64,000 nucleotides of DNA from Halopenitus sp041821145 (GTDB taxonomy: Archaea > Halobacteriota > Halobacteria > Halobacteriales > Haloferacaceae): contig NZ_JBGUBC010000007.1 in assembly GCF_041821145.1 (NCBI RefSeq), positions 62,001-126,000 on the forward strand. Direction: 5' to 3'. Shown here piece by piece: positions 1 to 7,833 of the stretch; the first letter of the stretch is position 1; each line of letters begins with the position of its first letter. The notes under the pieces were generated by a model. It was given only the letters and a program-made list of their open reading frames with translations. It was not told the origin of the DNA and searched no databases. The translations under genes and the position numbers were made by a program.

Positions 1-625
1 AGTCAACGTACTCAAGGACACGCCCGTCTGGCCCCATTAGATAAGTGCCGTTTGTTTCTGCTCCCGGGGCGGTCACTTCGGCAGCGCTGGTCGCACCCAT
101 ATACGCGATGAAGCCGTCTTTGATGAATAGGCTATCCTCCCGGTCCGGTGCGCTCGCCGGCCACCGACTCGTTGAGTTTGTTCGTTCGACTCCCGCTAGC
201 TGGTCAAGGCGATACTCCTGCAGTGTCCGGGGTGAGCCATCAATACGGACGCGCGTCTCTGGATTGGTCGTAAGCGTGTAGGTGTCGACTGCGCGAGAGA
301 GATTTTCAGTCGACGCGTTGGCCTCCACAACATACTGGAGGAGGATGCCACCACGACCGCCACCCGGAATGCCGAGAGCCTCCGTATCGCGGTCACTCGC
401 GACAAATACACGAGCATTCCCGTCAACCGGCGGTTGTGCGGTAGAGTTGGATTCGTTGGTCGCGACTACCGCAATCGTAGAGAAGCAGACACTCGAAAGG
501 AGAAGGAAGGCGACGAAGAGGCTGGAAAACTGCCGAGGTGTAGCCCTAGTGATCGTCAACGAAGGCTCGTCGGCTGGGCGGGGGTTGTCTTGTTCCCCCG
601 CAGGGGTATCAAACCGGGAGGTCAT
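1..625 (-). CDS. Hypothetical membrane-anchored protein (3' end outside window)
   Basis: This is an open frame of 208 codons with no stop, running off the left edge; the ATG is at 623-625. The N-terminus is polar for about 33 residues and carries several Pro and Asp. One hydrophobic segment follows at about residues 34-56 (FSSLFVAFLLLSSVCFSTIA), and the rest is a polar, Thr/Asn/Asp-rich domain. That pattern suggests a single-pass or signal-anchored protein with its bulk outside the cell. I do not recognise the family. Nothing overlapping it is convincing as a gene. Confidence 0.6.
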   Translation of the reverse strand, partial: MTSRFDTPAGEQDNPRPADEPSLTITRATPRQFSSLFVAFLLLSSVCFSTIAVVATNESNSTAQPPVDGNARVFVASDRDTEALGIPGGGRGGILLQYVVEANASTENLSRAVDTYTLTTNPETRVRIDGSPRTLQEYRLDQLAGVERTNSTSRWPASAPDREDSLFIKDGFIAYMGATSAAEVTAPGAETNGTYLMGPDGRVLEYVD

Positions 626-763
626 ACATCACCACTCCGGGACTGGATAGTAACCCGGATATTGGTTGCTTCGAGGGCTACTGGCCGCATAGGGGGCGAA
701 CTCACCTGCGAATAGATGGTCTGACGACAAAGTGTTTTCCGCGGTTGAGAGACAGTAGAGCTG

Positions 764-919
764 TTACTCGTGGGAGTGGTAATTGGACGTTTGAAGCGTT
801 TCGACCGCTGCCGGCCGCAACTGCACGAACGCGAACTCAGCGGCCACGAAGAACCCGTTCAGAAACACGAGAAGCAGGGCGATTGCAATTCGTGCGGCAG
901 CGAAGGCTAACTCCACCAT
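764..919 (-). pseudogene. Truncated DUF21/CorB-type (hemolysin-like) N-terminal stub
   Basis: A 51-residue frame starts at the ATG at 917-919 and reads as the first transmembrane helix of a CNNM/CorB-type DUF21 protein. The hallmark is LNGFFVAAEFAFVQLRP, which in intact homologues opens a DUF21-CBS-CorC protein of about 350-450 residues. Here the frame meets a stop about 15 codons after the motif, and no CBS or CorC sequence follows. I read it as a degraded remnant of a membrane divalent-metal transport gene. Too little is left for a functional product. Confidence 0.65.
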
Positions 920-1182
920 CTGTTAGGATCGTTCTGCGGTCGCTGGTAATCTATTCTTGGGTGCATGGAGCGAATTTGTAGAGGCTGGTCTTCCGTTACT
1001 CGGCGTCCATCCAGCAGAATCGGAGACGAATCGTTCTAACTGCCACTTTTTGGGGTACCATAGGATGGGGTTTGGCTTTGCCGAATATACCCATCACCGT
1101 CACAAAATCGTGCCGTTTTGAGGACTTGAGAGTGCTTTCACGTCTGGAAACGCGCCCCGGGAAATTCTCGAGTTGTGCTTTC

Positions 1183-2673
1183 TCAGTCGTCTGAGACTGT
1201 TGTCTCTGCGTCGTCGGAGCTGGGCCCCGGTGAACGAAGGGGACCCCGCACATCACCCTCACGCCACGTCCCACGGATGAACCACAGCCACGCAATCACC
1301 GCACCAGCAACGTTCGAAATGAAGAATGCAACCCAAATCCCACGCACGCCGAAGATGTACTGCGTGGGAACGTACGGCAACGAGAGTCGGAACTGCGAGG
1401 CAATGTACGCAATCGGCAAACGAATCCCGGCGAGCGTGAGGAGTGAAATAGCTGCGGCGACCAGGGTCTTGCCTGCGCCCCGGAAGCCGCCGGTGAACGC
1501 CCGCATAATGCCGATGAAGCCGAACGAGAGCGCGACGTACCGCAGGAAAGTCGCACCTTCTCTCAGGACGGCAGGATCATCGGTGAACACGCTGATAATA
1601 GGCGTCGGGACGAAGAAGATAAGAACGCCAACGATGGCGAGGATGGCGAATAGTCCTTTCGCAGCAGCGTGGTTCGCTCGCTCTGCCCGGTCGTACTTGC
1701 CAGCGCCGATATTCTGGCCCGTCATCGTTTCGACCCCGCGTGCGACAGCGATGGCGGGGAGGAAGATCACCGAGAAGACACGGGTTCCGATTCCAAACGC
1801 CGCGACGACGGGCGTCGAAAACAGTCCAACGACGAGCAACAATGCGTTGATCGACAGCGCCCGTCCCGTGCCTTCGATACTCGCCGGCACACCGATTCGG
1901 AGGATCTTCCGCAGATAGCGGAAGTCGGGTTTCATATCGCTCACGTGGATCTGGATGCCTCGGGTGCCGGACACCATGATCGCGACGCCAACGAGCATTG
2001 CGAGACTTCGGGAGAAGACCGTCGCGATGGCTGCTCCCTGAATCCCGAGTTCGGGGAACCCGATTGTCCCGACGACCGGGGCGTGTTGTATAACGGTCCA
2101 CCCGTTGATGAGGAAGGGATCGAGGATGACGTTGAGGACGACGGTCCCAAACATGACGAACATCGGGGTGAGCGTGTCTCCGGCCCCGCGCATGAGCGAG
2201 ATGAAGACGAAGAACCCGAACATGAATGGGAGACCAAGCGCAACAACCTGCATATAGGCGGTCGCGCCCGGGAGGACGTCTGGCGACGCTCCGAGGAAAT
2301 CCAAGAACGGTCGAACGAACGGGTAACCGACCGCGCCGAGAATCACCGAGGCGAGGAACGCGAATGTGACGGTCTGGGAGGCAGCGTACTCGGCCTTCTC
2401 GGTCTCGTCGGCACCGGTATGCTGGGCGACGAGGACGCTGCCAGCCACCGACAATCCCATGCCGAGTGAGATGAGTAGGAACACCATCGGGAAGCCGAAT
2501 GAAATGGCCGCAAGCGCCTCCGTCGAGTACTGGCCGAGCCAGAAGGTGTCCGCGAGGTTATACGCCGTCTGCATCAGGTTCGTAATGACGATGGGCAGCG
2601 AGAGGAAGATGAGTGGTTTGATAATGCCACCCTCTGTTAGGTCAAGCTCCTCTTGGCCCTTGAAGAGACTCAC
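1183..2673 (-). CDS. MATE family multidrug/sodium antiporter
   Basis: This is a polytopic membrane protein of about 496 residues with the two-fold MATE repeat of about 12 helices. Typical family stretches are LPIVITNLMQTAYNLADTFW near the start and ISLMRGAGDTLTP before the middle. MATE proteins expel cationic drugs or metabolites in exchange for Na+ or H+. The gene follows the tetR-like gene and overlaps it. I prefer the GTG at 2671-2673, which forms a 4-bp GTGA overlap with the tetR stop and suggests translational coupling. An ATG at 2694 would add seven residues. The pair looks like a regulator-pump operon controlled by the palindrome at 3270-3283. The tail is hydrophilic and Ser/Asp-rich. 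Confidence 0.9.
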   Translation of the reverse strand: MSLFKGQEELDLTEGGIIKPLIFLSLPIVITNLMQTAYNLADTFWLGQYSTEALAAISFGFPMVFLLISLGMGLSVAGSVLVAQHTGADETEKAEYAASQTVTFAFLASVILGAVGYPFVRPFLDFLGASPDVLPGATAYMQVVALGLPFMFGFFVFISLMRGAGDTLTPMFVMFGTVVLNVILDPFLINGWTVIQHAPVVGTIGFPELGIQGAAIATVFSRSLAMLVGVAIMVSGTRGIQIHVSDMKPDFRYLRKILRIGVPASIEGTGRALSINALLLVVGLFSTPVVAAFGIGTRVFSVIFLPAIAVARGVETMTGQNIGAGKYDRAERANHAAAKGLFAILAIVGVLIFFVPTPIISVFTDDPAVLREGATFLRYVALSFGFIGIMRAFTGGFRGAGKTLVAAAISLLTLAGIRLPIAYIASQFRLSLPYVPTQYIFGVRGIWVAFFISNVAGAVIAWLWFIRGTWREGDVRGPLRSPGPSSDDAETTVSDD

Positions 2674-3254
2674 GCGACCACCCCTGGCGTCCATCCGAGC
2701 TGCTGTTCGAGGTAGTCTTCGACGAGCTGTCGCGTTTCGGTCGGATCCTCGTCGAGTGCGACCTGGCGTGAGTGCGCACCGTTGATTGCCGTGATGACGA
2801 AGCGGGCGACAGTGGCCGGGTCGACGGTGTCGAAGTGGCTGGCCTCGATACCGTCACGAACAGCGTTTGCGACGACGTCTCGCATCCGCTCGTCCATCTC
2901 GATGAGCCGTTCTCGATAAGTGTCCTGATACGGTGCCTGTGCTTTGATTTCGAACAGTGCGATTGGGAAGTCACTGTCGGCGGTTGCAGCGGGTTCGAAG
3001 ACCGCATCCAGAAACGCAGCGAGTCGCTCACGTGGGTCGCCGGCTTCACAGGCCAATCGCTCCTCGAATCGACTGAGCAGATGGTCGAGAAACGCGTTCA
3101 GTAGCTCCTCTTTGGTCTCGAAGTGGTAGTGGAACGCAGCCGTCGACATCGACGATTCATTTGCGATTCGTTGCATCGTCAAGTCGGCGTTGCCGTGCTT
3201 ACAGAGTGCCCGGTAGGTCGCCTCCATAATCTCATCAGACGCGTCTGTACTCAT
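2670..3254 (-). CDS. TetR/AcrR family transcriptional regulator
   Basis: A 194-residue protein with a classic N-terminal TetR helix-turn-helix at about residues 12-52 (LTMQRIANESSMSTAAFHYH, then F-x-T-K-E-E-L). An all-helical ligand-binding domain follows. Its ATG lies 16 nt from a perfect 14-bp palindrome at 3270-3283, a likely autoregulatory operator. It is first in an operon with the overlapping MATE pump, the usual arrangement for a repressor released by a pump substrate. The ligand cannot be told from sequence. Confidence 0.9.
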   Translation of the reverse strand: MSTDASDEIMEATYRALCKHGNADLTMQRIANESSMSTAAFHYHFETKEELLNAFLDHLLSRFEERLACEAGDPRERLAAFLDAVFEPAATADSDFPIALFEIKAQAPYQDTYRERLIEMDERMRDVVANAVRDGIEASHFDTVDPATVARFVITAINGAHSRQVALDEDPTETRQLVEDYLEQQLGWTPGVVA

Positions 3255-3269
3255 TCGCTACCCAAACTT

Positions 3270-3283
3270 ACTAACTAGTTAGT
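3270..3283. promoter_or_regulatory. Palindromic operator upstream of tetR-MATE operon
   Basis: The sequence ACTAACTAGTTAGT is a perfect 14-bp palindrome, 16 bp in front of the TetR start codon. Haloarchaeal genes with such short leaders have the core promoter here, so binding would block transcription. Assignment to the adjacent TetR protein is inference from position and symmetry. Confidence 0.6.
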
Positions 3284-3370
3284 CAAAAGGGTTGGGATAT
3301 CAAAGATAATCACTGCGGTGACGAACCTACCGAACTTCGGATGGTCGGTACTGGCTCTCGTCAGTAATGA

Positions 3371-3427
3371 GGGTTGACCGGTTGAATACCTCACTACGAA
3401 GTTTCGGGTGTGATACCTGGTCAACCC
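3371..3427. repeat. Inverted repeat between tetR and the zinc-ribbon gene
   Basis: The 9-bp arms GGGTTGACC (3371-3379) and GGTCAACCC (3419-3427) are perfect and separated by 39 bp. They lie in the gap between the divergent tetR promoter side and the 3' end of the 3481 gene. The sequence does not decide between a terminator-like structure and a regulator site. Confidence 0.35.
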
Positions 3428-3480
3428 CCGACTGAAGACTACATCTGGGGGCACCTAAGAGTACCGAGGATGACTTCGAT

Positions 3481-3684
3481 TCAGAGTTTGTGAGCGCTCT
3501 GGAGTTGTTGTTTTTCACTCTCAGTGAGGATAGTTGCTCCGCATTCTGGACAGTCAACGTCCGTAGGTGCGAATGGGGCCAGATCGATGTCGCGACTCGT
3601 GAACTCACAGTGCGGGCAATCAACTCCAGCGACCTTCCCGCCGAGCAGGATAACACGCTCACGAATCCCATCATCAAGACTCAT
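3481..3684 (-). CDS. Small CPxCG-type zinc-ribbon protein
   Basis: A 67-residue protein starting MSLDDGIRER. It has two zinc knuckles, CPHC and CPEC, about 25 residues apart, so one zinc ribbon is expected. A longer frame exists upstream but reads as low-complexity non-protein sequence, so I start at the ATG at 3682-3684. Haloarchaea carry dozens of such microproteins, many of unknown function. It is transcribed away from the UspA gene at 3863. No partner is evident. Confidence 0.75.
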   Translation of the reverse strand: MSLDDGIRERVILLGGKVAGVDCPHCEFTSRDIDLAPFAPTDVDCPECGATILTESEKQQLQSAHKL

Positions 3685-3862
3685 GCGAGAACGTAGACGA
3701 GCCCGCGAGGAAAGGGTTGTGTCCAGTACGAACGGGCCTGATACCCTACGCGGTACGAGTGGACACCCCGATGAGAGACGACCGCAGAGCCCCGGTTCAC
3801 GGACGGTGTTTTGGGATTCTCGGTGCCATCGTTTTTTAGCCGGTCGGGTTCTCTGCTCGGTT

Positions 3863-4258
3863 ATGCATGTGTTAGTACCGATAGACGGGTCCGAATGTAG
3901 CCGTCGTGCACTCAGGCACGCAGTCGATGTTGCCACAGCCCGCACTGGGAAGATTGATGTGGTTCATTTCACGGATGTTCGCACCGAGGCGACAAACGAC
4001 GTTATTGAGGCTGCGGAAGAGATTCTCACGACGGCCGGGGTTGAGAGCCAGACAGAGGTCATCACAGATACTCGGGTAAGTGAACCACGGTCCTCGACGC
4101 ACATCGGGAAGCGTATTCTGCAGCTCGTCGATGACCGCGAGTACGACCAGGTGATCATGGGTCATCATGGGACTGGTGCCGTGGGGGAACTCATTCTTGG
4201 CAGTGCAGCGAAAACTGTCCTTGAGGCTGGTTCTGTTCCTGTTACTGTCGTTCCCTGA
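3863..4258 (+). CDS. UspA-type universal stress protein
   Basis: A single Usp domain of 131 residues. It begins MHVLVPIDGSECSRRAL and ends with the nucleotide-loop motif GHHGTGAVGELILGSAAKTV (G-x2-G-x9-G-S/T), which indicates an ATP-binding subclass. Usp proteins dimerise in the cytoplasm and modulate stress survival or transporters. The start ATG follows a long non-coding-looking extension of the same frame, so I did not use the upstream start. The gene lies 69 bp before a CaCA antiporter gene on the same strand and may be co-transcribed with it. Confidence 0.9.
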   Translation: MHVLVPIDGSECSRRALRHAVDVATARTGKIDVVHFTDVRTEATNDVIEAAEEILTTAGVESQTEVITDTRVSEPRSSTHIGKRILQLVDDREYDQVIMGHHGTGAVGELILGSAAKTVLEAGSVPVTVVP

Positions 4259-4327
4259 GTGGCTGTGGGCACTCGCGAACTACCGATATAGAACCGCTTA
4301 ACTGACGGGATACAGAACGCAGAGGTG

Positions 4328-5515
4328 ATGTTCGGTGGATCGCTCGAGCTGCCACTGTCGGTCAGCCTTCGGGTTGTCGAGAATCTTGGGTTGCTTATCG
4401 CGTCGTTTCTCCTGTTATTACTCGGTGCCGAGGTCTTCACGAACGGTGTCGAATGGCTCGGGCATCGGCTGGGTGTCTCGGAGAGTGCCACAGGGTCGAT
4501 CCTCGCCGCGGTCGGGACTGCCCTCCCCGAGACCATGATTCCAGTCATCGCGATCGTGCAGGGTCTCCTGACGGGGTCTCAAGCCGCTGCCGAGCATGTA
4601 GGCGTCGGCGCAATTCTGGGGGCTCCGTTTATGCTTGCAACAATAGCGTTATTTTTAGTTGGTGCAAGTGTCCTCTACTTTTCTGACCGCCGGTTGCATG
4701 GGCGACAGTTTTCCTTCAACGCAGCGGCAACCCGTCGTGATCTCGGAATCTTTCTCGTCGGATACTCCTTGGCGCTGGGTGCAGCACTGCTTCCGCCACA
4801 TCTCTCAATTGGCCCTCTTCCCGTGGATTACGTGTTCGGGGCTGCGCTTGTCGGACTCTATCTCGTATACGTCTATCGCTCACTACAGACCGGCCAGCTT
4901 ATCGAAGATGAGGGCCTTGAATCGCTGTACATAGGGTTGCTCCTCGAACGCGGTGAAGCCGCTCTATCGTCGGCCACATCAAACAGCAATCATGGTGGTG
5001 ATCCACATCGTGGGCTCGTATTTCTGCAGACGGTGGTCGCGCTCGTATTCATCGTTGGGGGTGCGCAGCTCTTTGTTACCGAGGTTCAGTATTTTTCGGC
5101 GGAGGTGCTTCATTTTCCGACCGCTGTGCTTGCGTTGCTGATTGCCCCTCTAGCGACGGAGCTGCCCGAGAAGCTCAACAGTATCATCTGGATTTCGCGG
5201 GATAAAGATACGCTCGCGATCGGTAATATCACCGGCGCGATGGCCTTCCAGAGCACGGTTCCAGTGACGCTCGGAATTCTGTTCACCTCGTGGAATCTCT
5301 CGCTGACGTGGGGAACGACGGGTTTTCTGAACGCGTTATCGACGGTATTAGCACTCGTCGGTGGCGGAATACTCTACATTCGCGCTCGGTCGGCCGGAGA
5401 GATGGATATGAATCCGCTTCCGTTTCTCATTGGTGGCCTCTTGTACGCCTTGTTCATCGTCGTTGTTTTATATCACGTATTTTATCTCGGCGTTAGCGTC
5501 GGTGGCACTCACTGA
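4328..5515 (+). CDS. CaCA family sodium/calcium-type antiporter
   Basis: A 395-residue membrane protein of about 10-11 helices. It has the two alpha-repeats that define the Ca2+/cation antiporter family: GTALPETM at about residues 63-70 and PLATELPEK at about 274. The conserved acidic residue of each repeat is present (E in ALPE and in ELPE). Family members exchange Na+ or H+ for Ca2+ across the cytoplasmic membrane; the ion here is not determined. A GTG directly precedes the ATG at 4328 and could serve as an alternative start. It may be co-transcribed with the upstream UspA gene. Confidence 0.85.
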   Translation: MFGGSLELPLSVSLRVVENLGLLIASFLLLLLGAEVFTNGVEWLGHRLGVSESATGSILAAVGTALPETMIPVIAIVQGLLTGSQAAAEHVGVGAILGAPFMLATIALFLVGASVLYFSDRRLHGRQFSFNAAATRRDLGIFLVGYSLALGAALLPPHLSIGPLPVDYVFGAALVGLYLVYVYRSLQTGQLIEDEGLESLYIGLLLERGEAALSSATSNSNHGGDPHRGLVFLQTVVALVFIVGGAQLFVTEVQYFSAEVLHFPTAVLALLIAPLATELPEKLNSIIWISRDKDTLAIGNITGAMAFQSTVPVTLGILFTSWNLSLTWGTTGFLNALSTVLALVGGGILYIRARSAGEMDMNPLPFLIGGLLYALFIVVVLYHVFYLGVSVGGTH

Positions 5516-5655
5516 ACTGACGCCCGCTCTGGCCTACGGCGGATTCTCTTCTTCGTCACTCTCGATCCCCCGGTAGCCGTATTTTTATAGCATCTGTTCG
5601 TAGGGCACCTGTATGAGACACAGGATGACCGAGCTTGCTCCCCGGCTTGCTGGTC

Positions 5656-6999
5656 ATGAGTGAGAAAATCGGTCTTCCCGAAGCAGTTTCTATCGCTGTC
5701 GGTGGCATGGTCGGGGGCGGTATTTTCGCGGTTCTGGGTGTCGTTGCCGCCGGGGCTGGAACCGCGGCGTGGATCGCGTTTACGCTATCCGGTCTGATTG
5801 CCCTGTGTGCGGGCTATTCGTTTGTTCGGCTGAATACCCTGTGTTCGGAGCTGCGTAGCCCGATCGGGCAGATTGAGGAGATCTCCGACAGCCGGCAGCT
5901 CGCCGGGCTCATTGGGTGGCTGTTGACGTTCGGCTACGTGGGCACCATGGCGATGTACGCCTTCGCGTTCGGGAGTTATCTGGCTGAACTGGTTGGCGTT
6001 CAGCACGTGCTTACCCTCCCGGCTCGTCCCGTGTTTTCGGTCGGTGGTGTCGTCCTCTTTGGCGGTCTGAATCTCCTTGGCGCGCATGCGTCAGGTAAAT
6101 CCGAGGATGCACTCGTCGCTGCAAAGGTTGTGCTTCTCCTGTTGTTTGCCGGGGGCGGCCTCTACTACGGTGCCTCCCACAACACGATTGTATCGGGCTT
6201 TGACGCCATCAGCATCAACGCGCTTACTGCTGCTGCCATCGCGTTCGTCGCCTTCGAGGGCTGGGAACTCCTGATGTTCGATCAGGATAGCATCCGCAAC
6301 CCGTCAGAGACAGTCGCCAACGCGATTTACATCTCGCTCATCGGAACGACGATACTCTATGCACTCGTTGCCGTCGTCACAACGAACCTCGTCTCCCTCG
6401 CGACGATCAAGGACCACCCCGAGACAGCGCTGGCAATCGCGGCAGAGCCGCTTCTCGGCCACCTCGGATTCACTCTCATCGCGATCGCCGCGGTACTCTC
6501 GACGGCGAGCGCACTGAACGCGACCCTGTTCAGTGCATCGCGCTTGTCGGCCCAAATATCTCAGACCACCGCCGGCGACGAACAGCAACAGACTAAATCA
6601 GCGACCACGGATGGCGGGCGTAACCCGTCAGGATACGGTGCGTCCACGCCGACGCACCGTTCGCCCGGTGCCACGACCGAGTCAGCCCCGCCTGTGCGAA
6701 CTATCATGGTAATCGGCACGCTCACGTCGATTTTCACGCTGTACGGGAATCTGAACAGCATCACCTCGTTCGCCTCCGGTGCGTTCATGACGATCTTTGG
6801 ACTCGTGAGTTGGCTCGCGTTCACGAAGCGTAACTCGCTGGTGAGTACGATCATCCCTACGGCAGGTATCGTTGGTTCCGTATCGGCACTGCTCGCACTC
6901 GGATGGAACCTGCATCGAACTGATCCGGACGTTCTCGTGACTGTAGCGGTCATCTGGGCGGTGGTCCTCTCCGTCTATTGGGTGCCGAGACGGCGGTGA
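5656..6999 (+). CDS. APC superfamily amino acid/amine permease
   Basis: A 447-residue, 11-12-helix APC transporter. The first-helix motif VGGMVGGGIFAVLG (about residues 15-28) is the substrate-binding unwound segment of the fold. It is a clear paralogue of the permease at 24463: both share AFVAFEGWELL, DQDSIR and VVTTNLVS. This copy has a 50-residue Gln/Thr/Ser/Pro-rich insertion (about 300-350) in the loop before the last four helices that the paralogue lacks. Substrate unknown. I start at the ATG of MSEKIG, where the paralogue also starts. Confidence 0.88.
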   Translation: MSEKIGLPEAVSIAVGGMVGGGIFAVLGVVAAGAGTAAWIAFTLSGLIALCAGYSFVRLNTLCSELRSPIGQIEEISDSRQLAGLIGWLLTFGYVGTMAMYAFAFGSYLAELVGVQHVLTLPARPVFSVGGVVLFGGLNLLGAHASGKSEDALVAAKVVLLLLFAGGGLYYGASHNTIVSGFDAISINALTAAAIAFVAFEGWELLMFDQDSIRNPSETVANAIYISLIGTTILYALVAVVTTNLVSLATIKDHPETALAIAAEPLLGHLGFTLIAIAAVLSTASALNATLFSASRLSAQISQTTAGDEQQQTKSATTDGGRNPSGYGASTPTHRSPGATTESAPPVRTIMVIGTLTSIFTLYGNLNSITSFASGAFMTIFGLVSWLAFTKRNSLVSTIIPTAGIVGSVSALLALGWNLHRTDPDVLVTVAVIWAVVLSVYWVPRRR

Positions 7000-7078
7000 C
7001 GATTCTCGTGCCGTCGGTGTACCTACCAGTAATCACGTTTATTAGCGGGCAGACCCATCTTCCCAGTAGAACAAAACA

Positions 7079-7831
7079 ATGGGATGCAAGGTCGATTCCC
7101 TCATCGAACGCCACGCCCTGACCGTGCCCGACGCCGGGTACGAGTCGGTCGATGAGTATCTCGTGGCGCGGTGGACCGGCTCGGACGGTCGCTCAGCCGT
7201 TGGCTACAAGGCACTCACCGAATGGTTCAATAAGCGACTGCTGAAACGAATCTACGACGAACACGATCGTGGCACGGTGAACGTCCACCTAGAGCGCGAG
7301 TACGAGATTATCACCGGCGACGAAGACATCCAGCGTGACGAACTCGCCGCCGACCTTGCGACCGATGGGCTTGATATCGACGACATTGCTGACGAGCTGG
7401 TGTCGTGGAGTACGATGCGTCATCACCTCAAGGGCTGTCTCGACGCCGAGAAGGACACGACCCCCGCAGAAACGGACTGGGAAACCAATACCGTCCAGAT
7501 GACCCGAGAACGGGCCGCAGAAAAAGCCCGATCGGTCCTGTCATCGCTCACATCGAAGGGCCGACTTCGGGACGCGGATCGCGCACAGGTGGATGTCCAA
7601 GTCAAACTGAGTTGCCCAGACTGTTCAGTCCGGGTGCCGTTCGAGGATGCCGTCGAGCGGGGCTACGTATGTGAGACACACGCCGAGACCGAGTCCGAGG
7701 AACCGGTGCTCGAACGCGTTGGAAACCGGTCGTCGGCCGTTGCACTTCCATATTTAGCCGTTGAAGCGCTCCAGACCGCCTTCTTCGGGGAACCGTTCCT
7801 CCTCGAAGCCGCCACGATCGCCGCTCTCTAA
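7079..7831 (+). CDS. rdfA: RdfA-like rod-determining factor
   Basis: A 250-residue soluble protein starting MGCKVDSLIERHAL. It contains YESVDEYLVARWTGSDGRSA and SLTEWFNKR-like text (ALTEWFNKRL here), which I recognise from the haloarchaeal RdfA family needed for rod-shaped cells in Haloferax. A zinc-ribbon-like stretch (CPDC, then C-x-T-H) lies at about residues 180-202, and the C-terminus is hydrophobic. The gene is separated by only 2 nt from an SMC-related gene, the gene pairing I recall for rdfA on haloarchaeal chromosomes. A TATA-like TTTATTAG lies at about 7038-7045. Here the pair is probably an accessory copy. Confidence 0.75.
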   Translation: MGCKVDSLIERHALTVPDAGYESVDEYLVARWTGSDGRSAVGYKALTEWFNKRLLKRIYDEHDRGTVNVHLEREYEIITGDEDIQRDELAADLATDGLDIDDIADELVSWSTMRHHLKGCLDAEKDTTPAETDWETNTVQMTRERAAEKARSVLSSLTSKGRLRDADRAQVDVQVKLSCPDCSVRVPFEDAVERGYVCETHAETESEEPVLERVGNRSSAVALPYLAVEALQTAFFGEPFLLEAATIAAL

Positions 7832-7833
7832 GT

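Noticed and set aside
1175..1918. Plus-strand frame opposite the MATE gene
   Set aside because: It is an antisense shadow of a well-supported transporter and has no recognisable domain.
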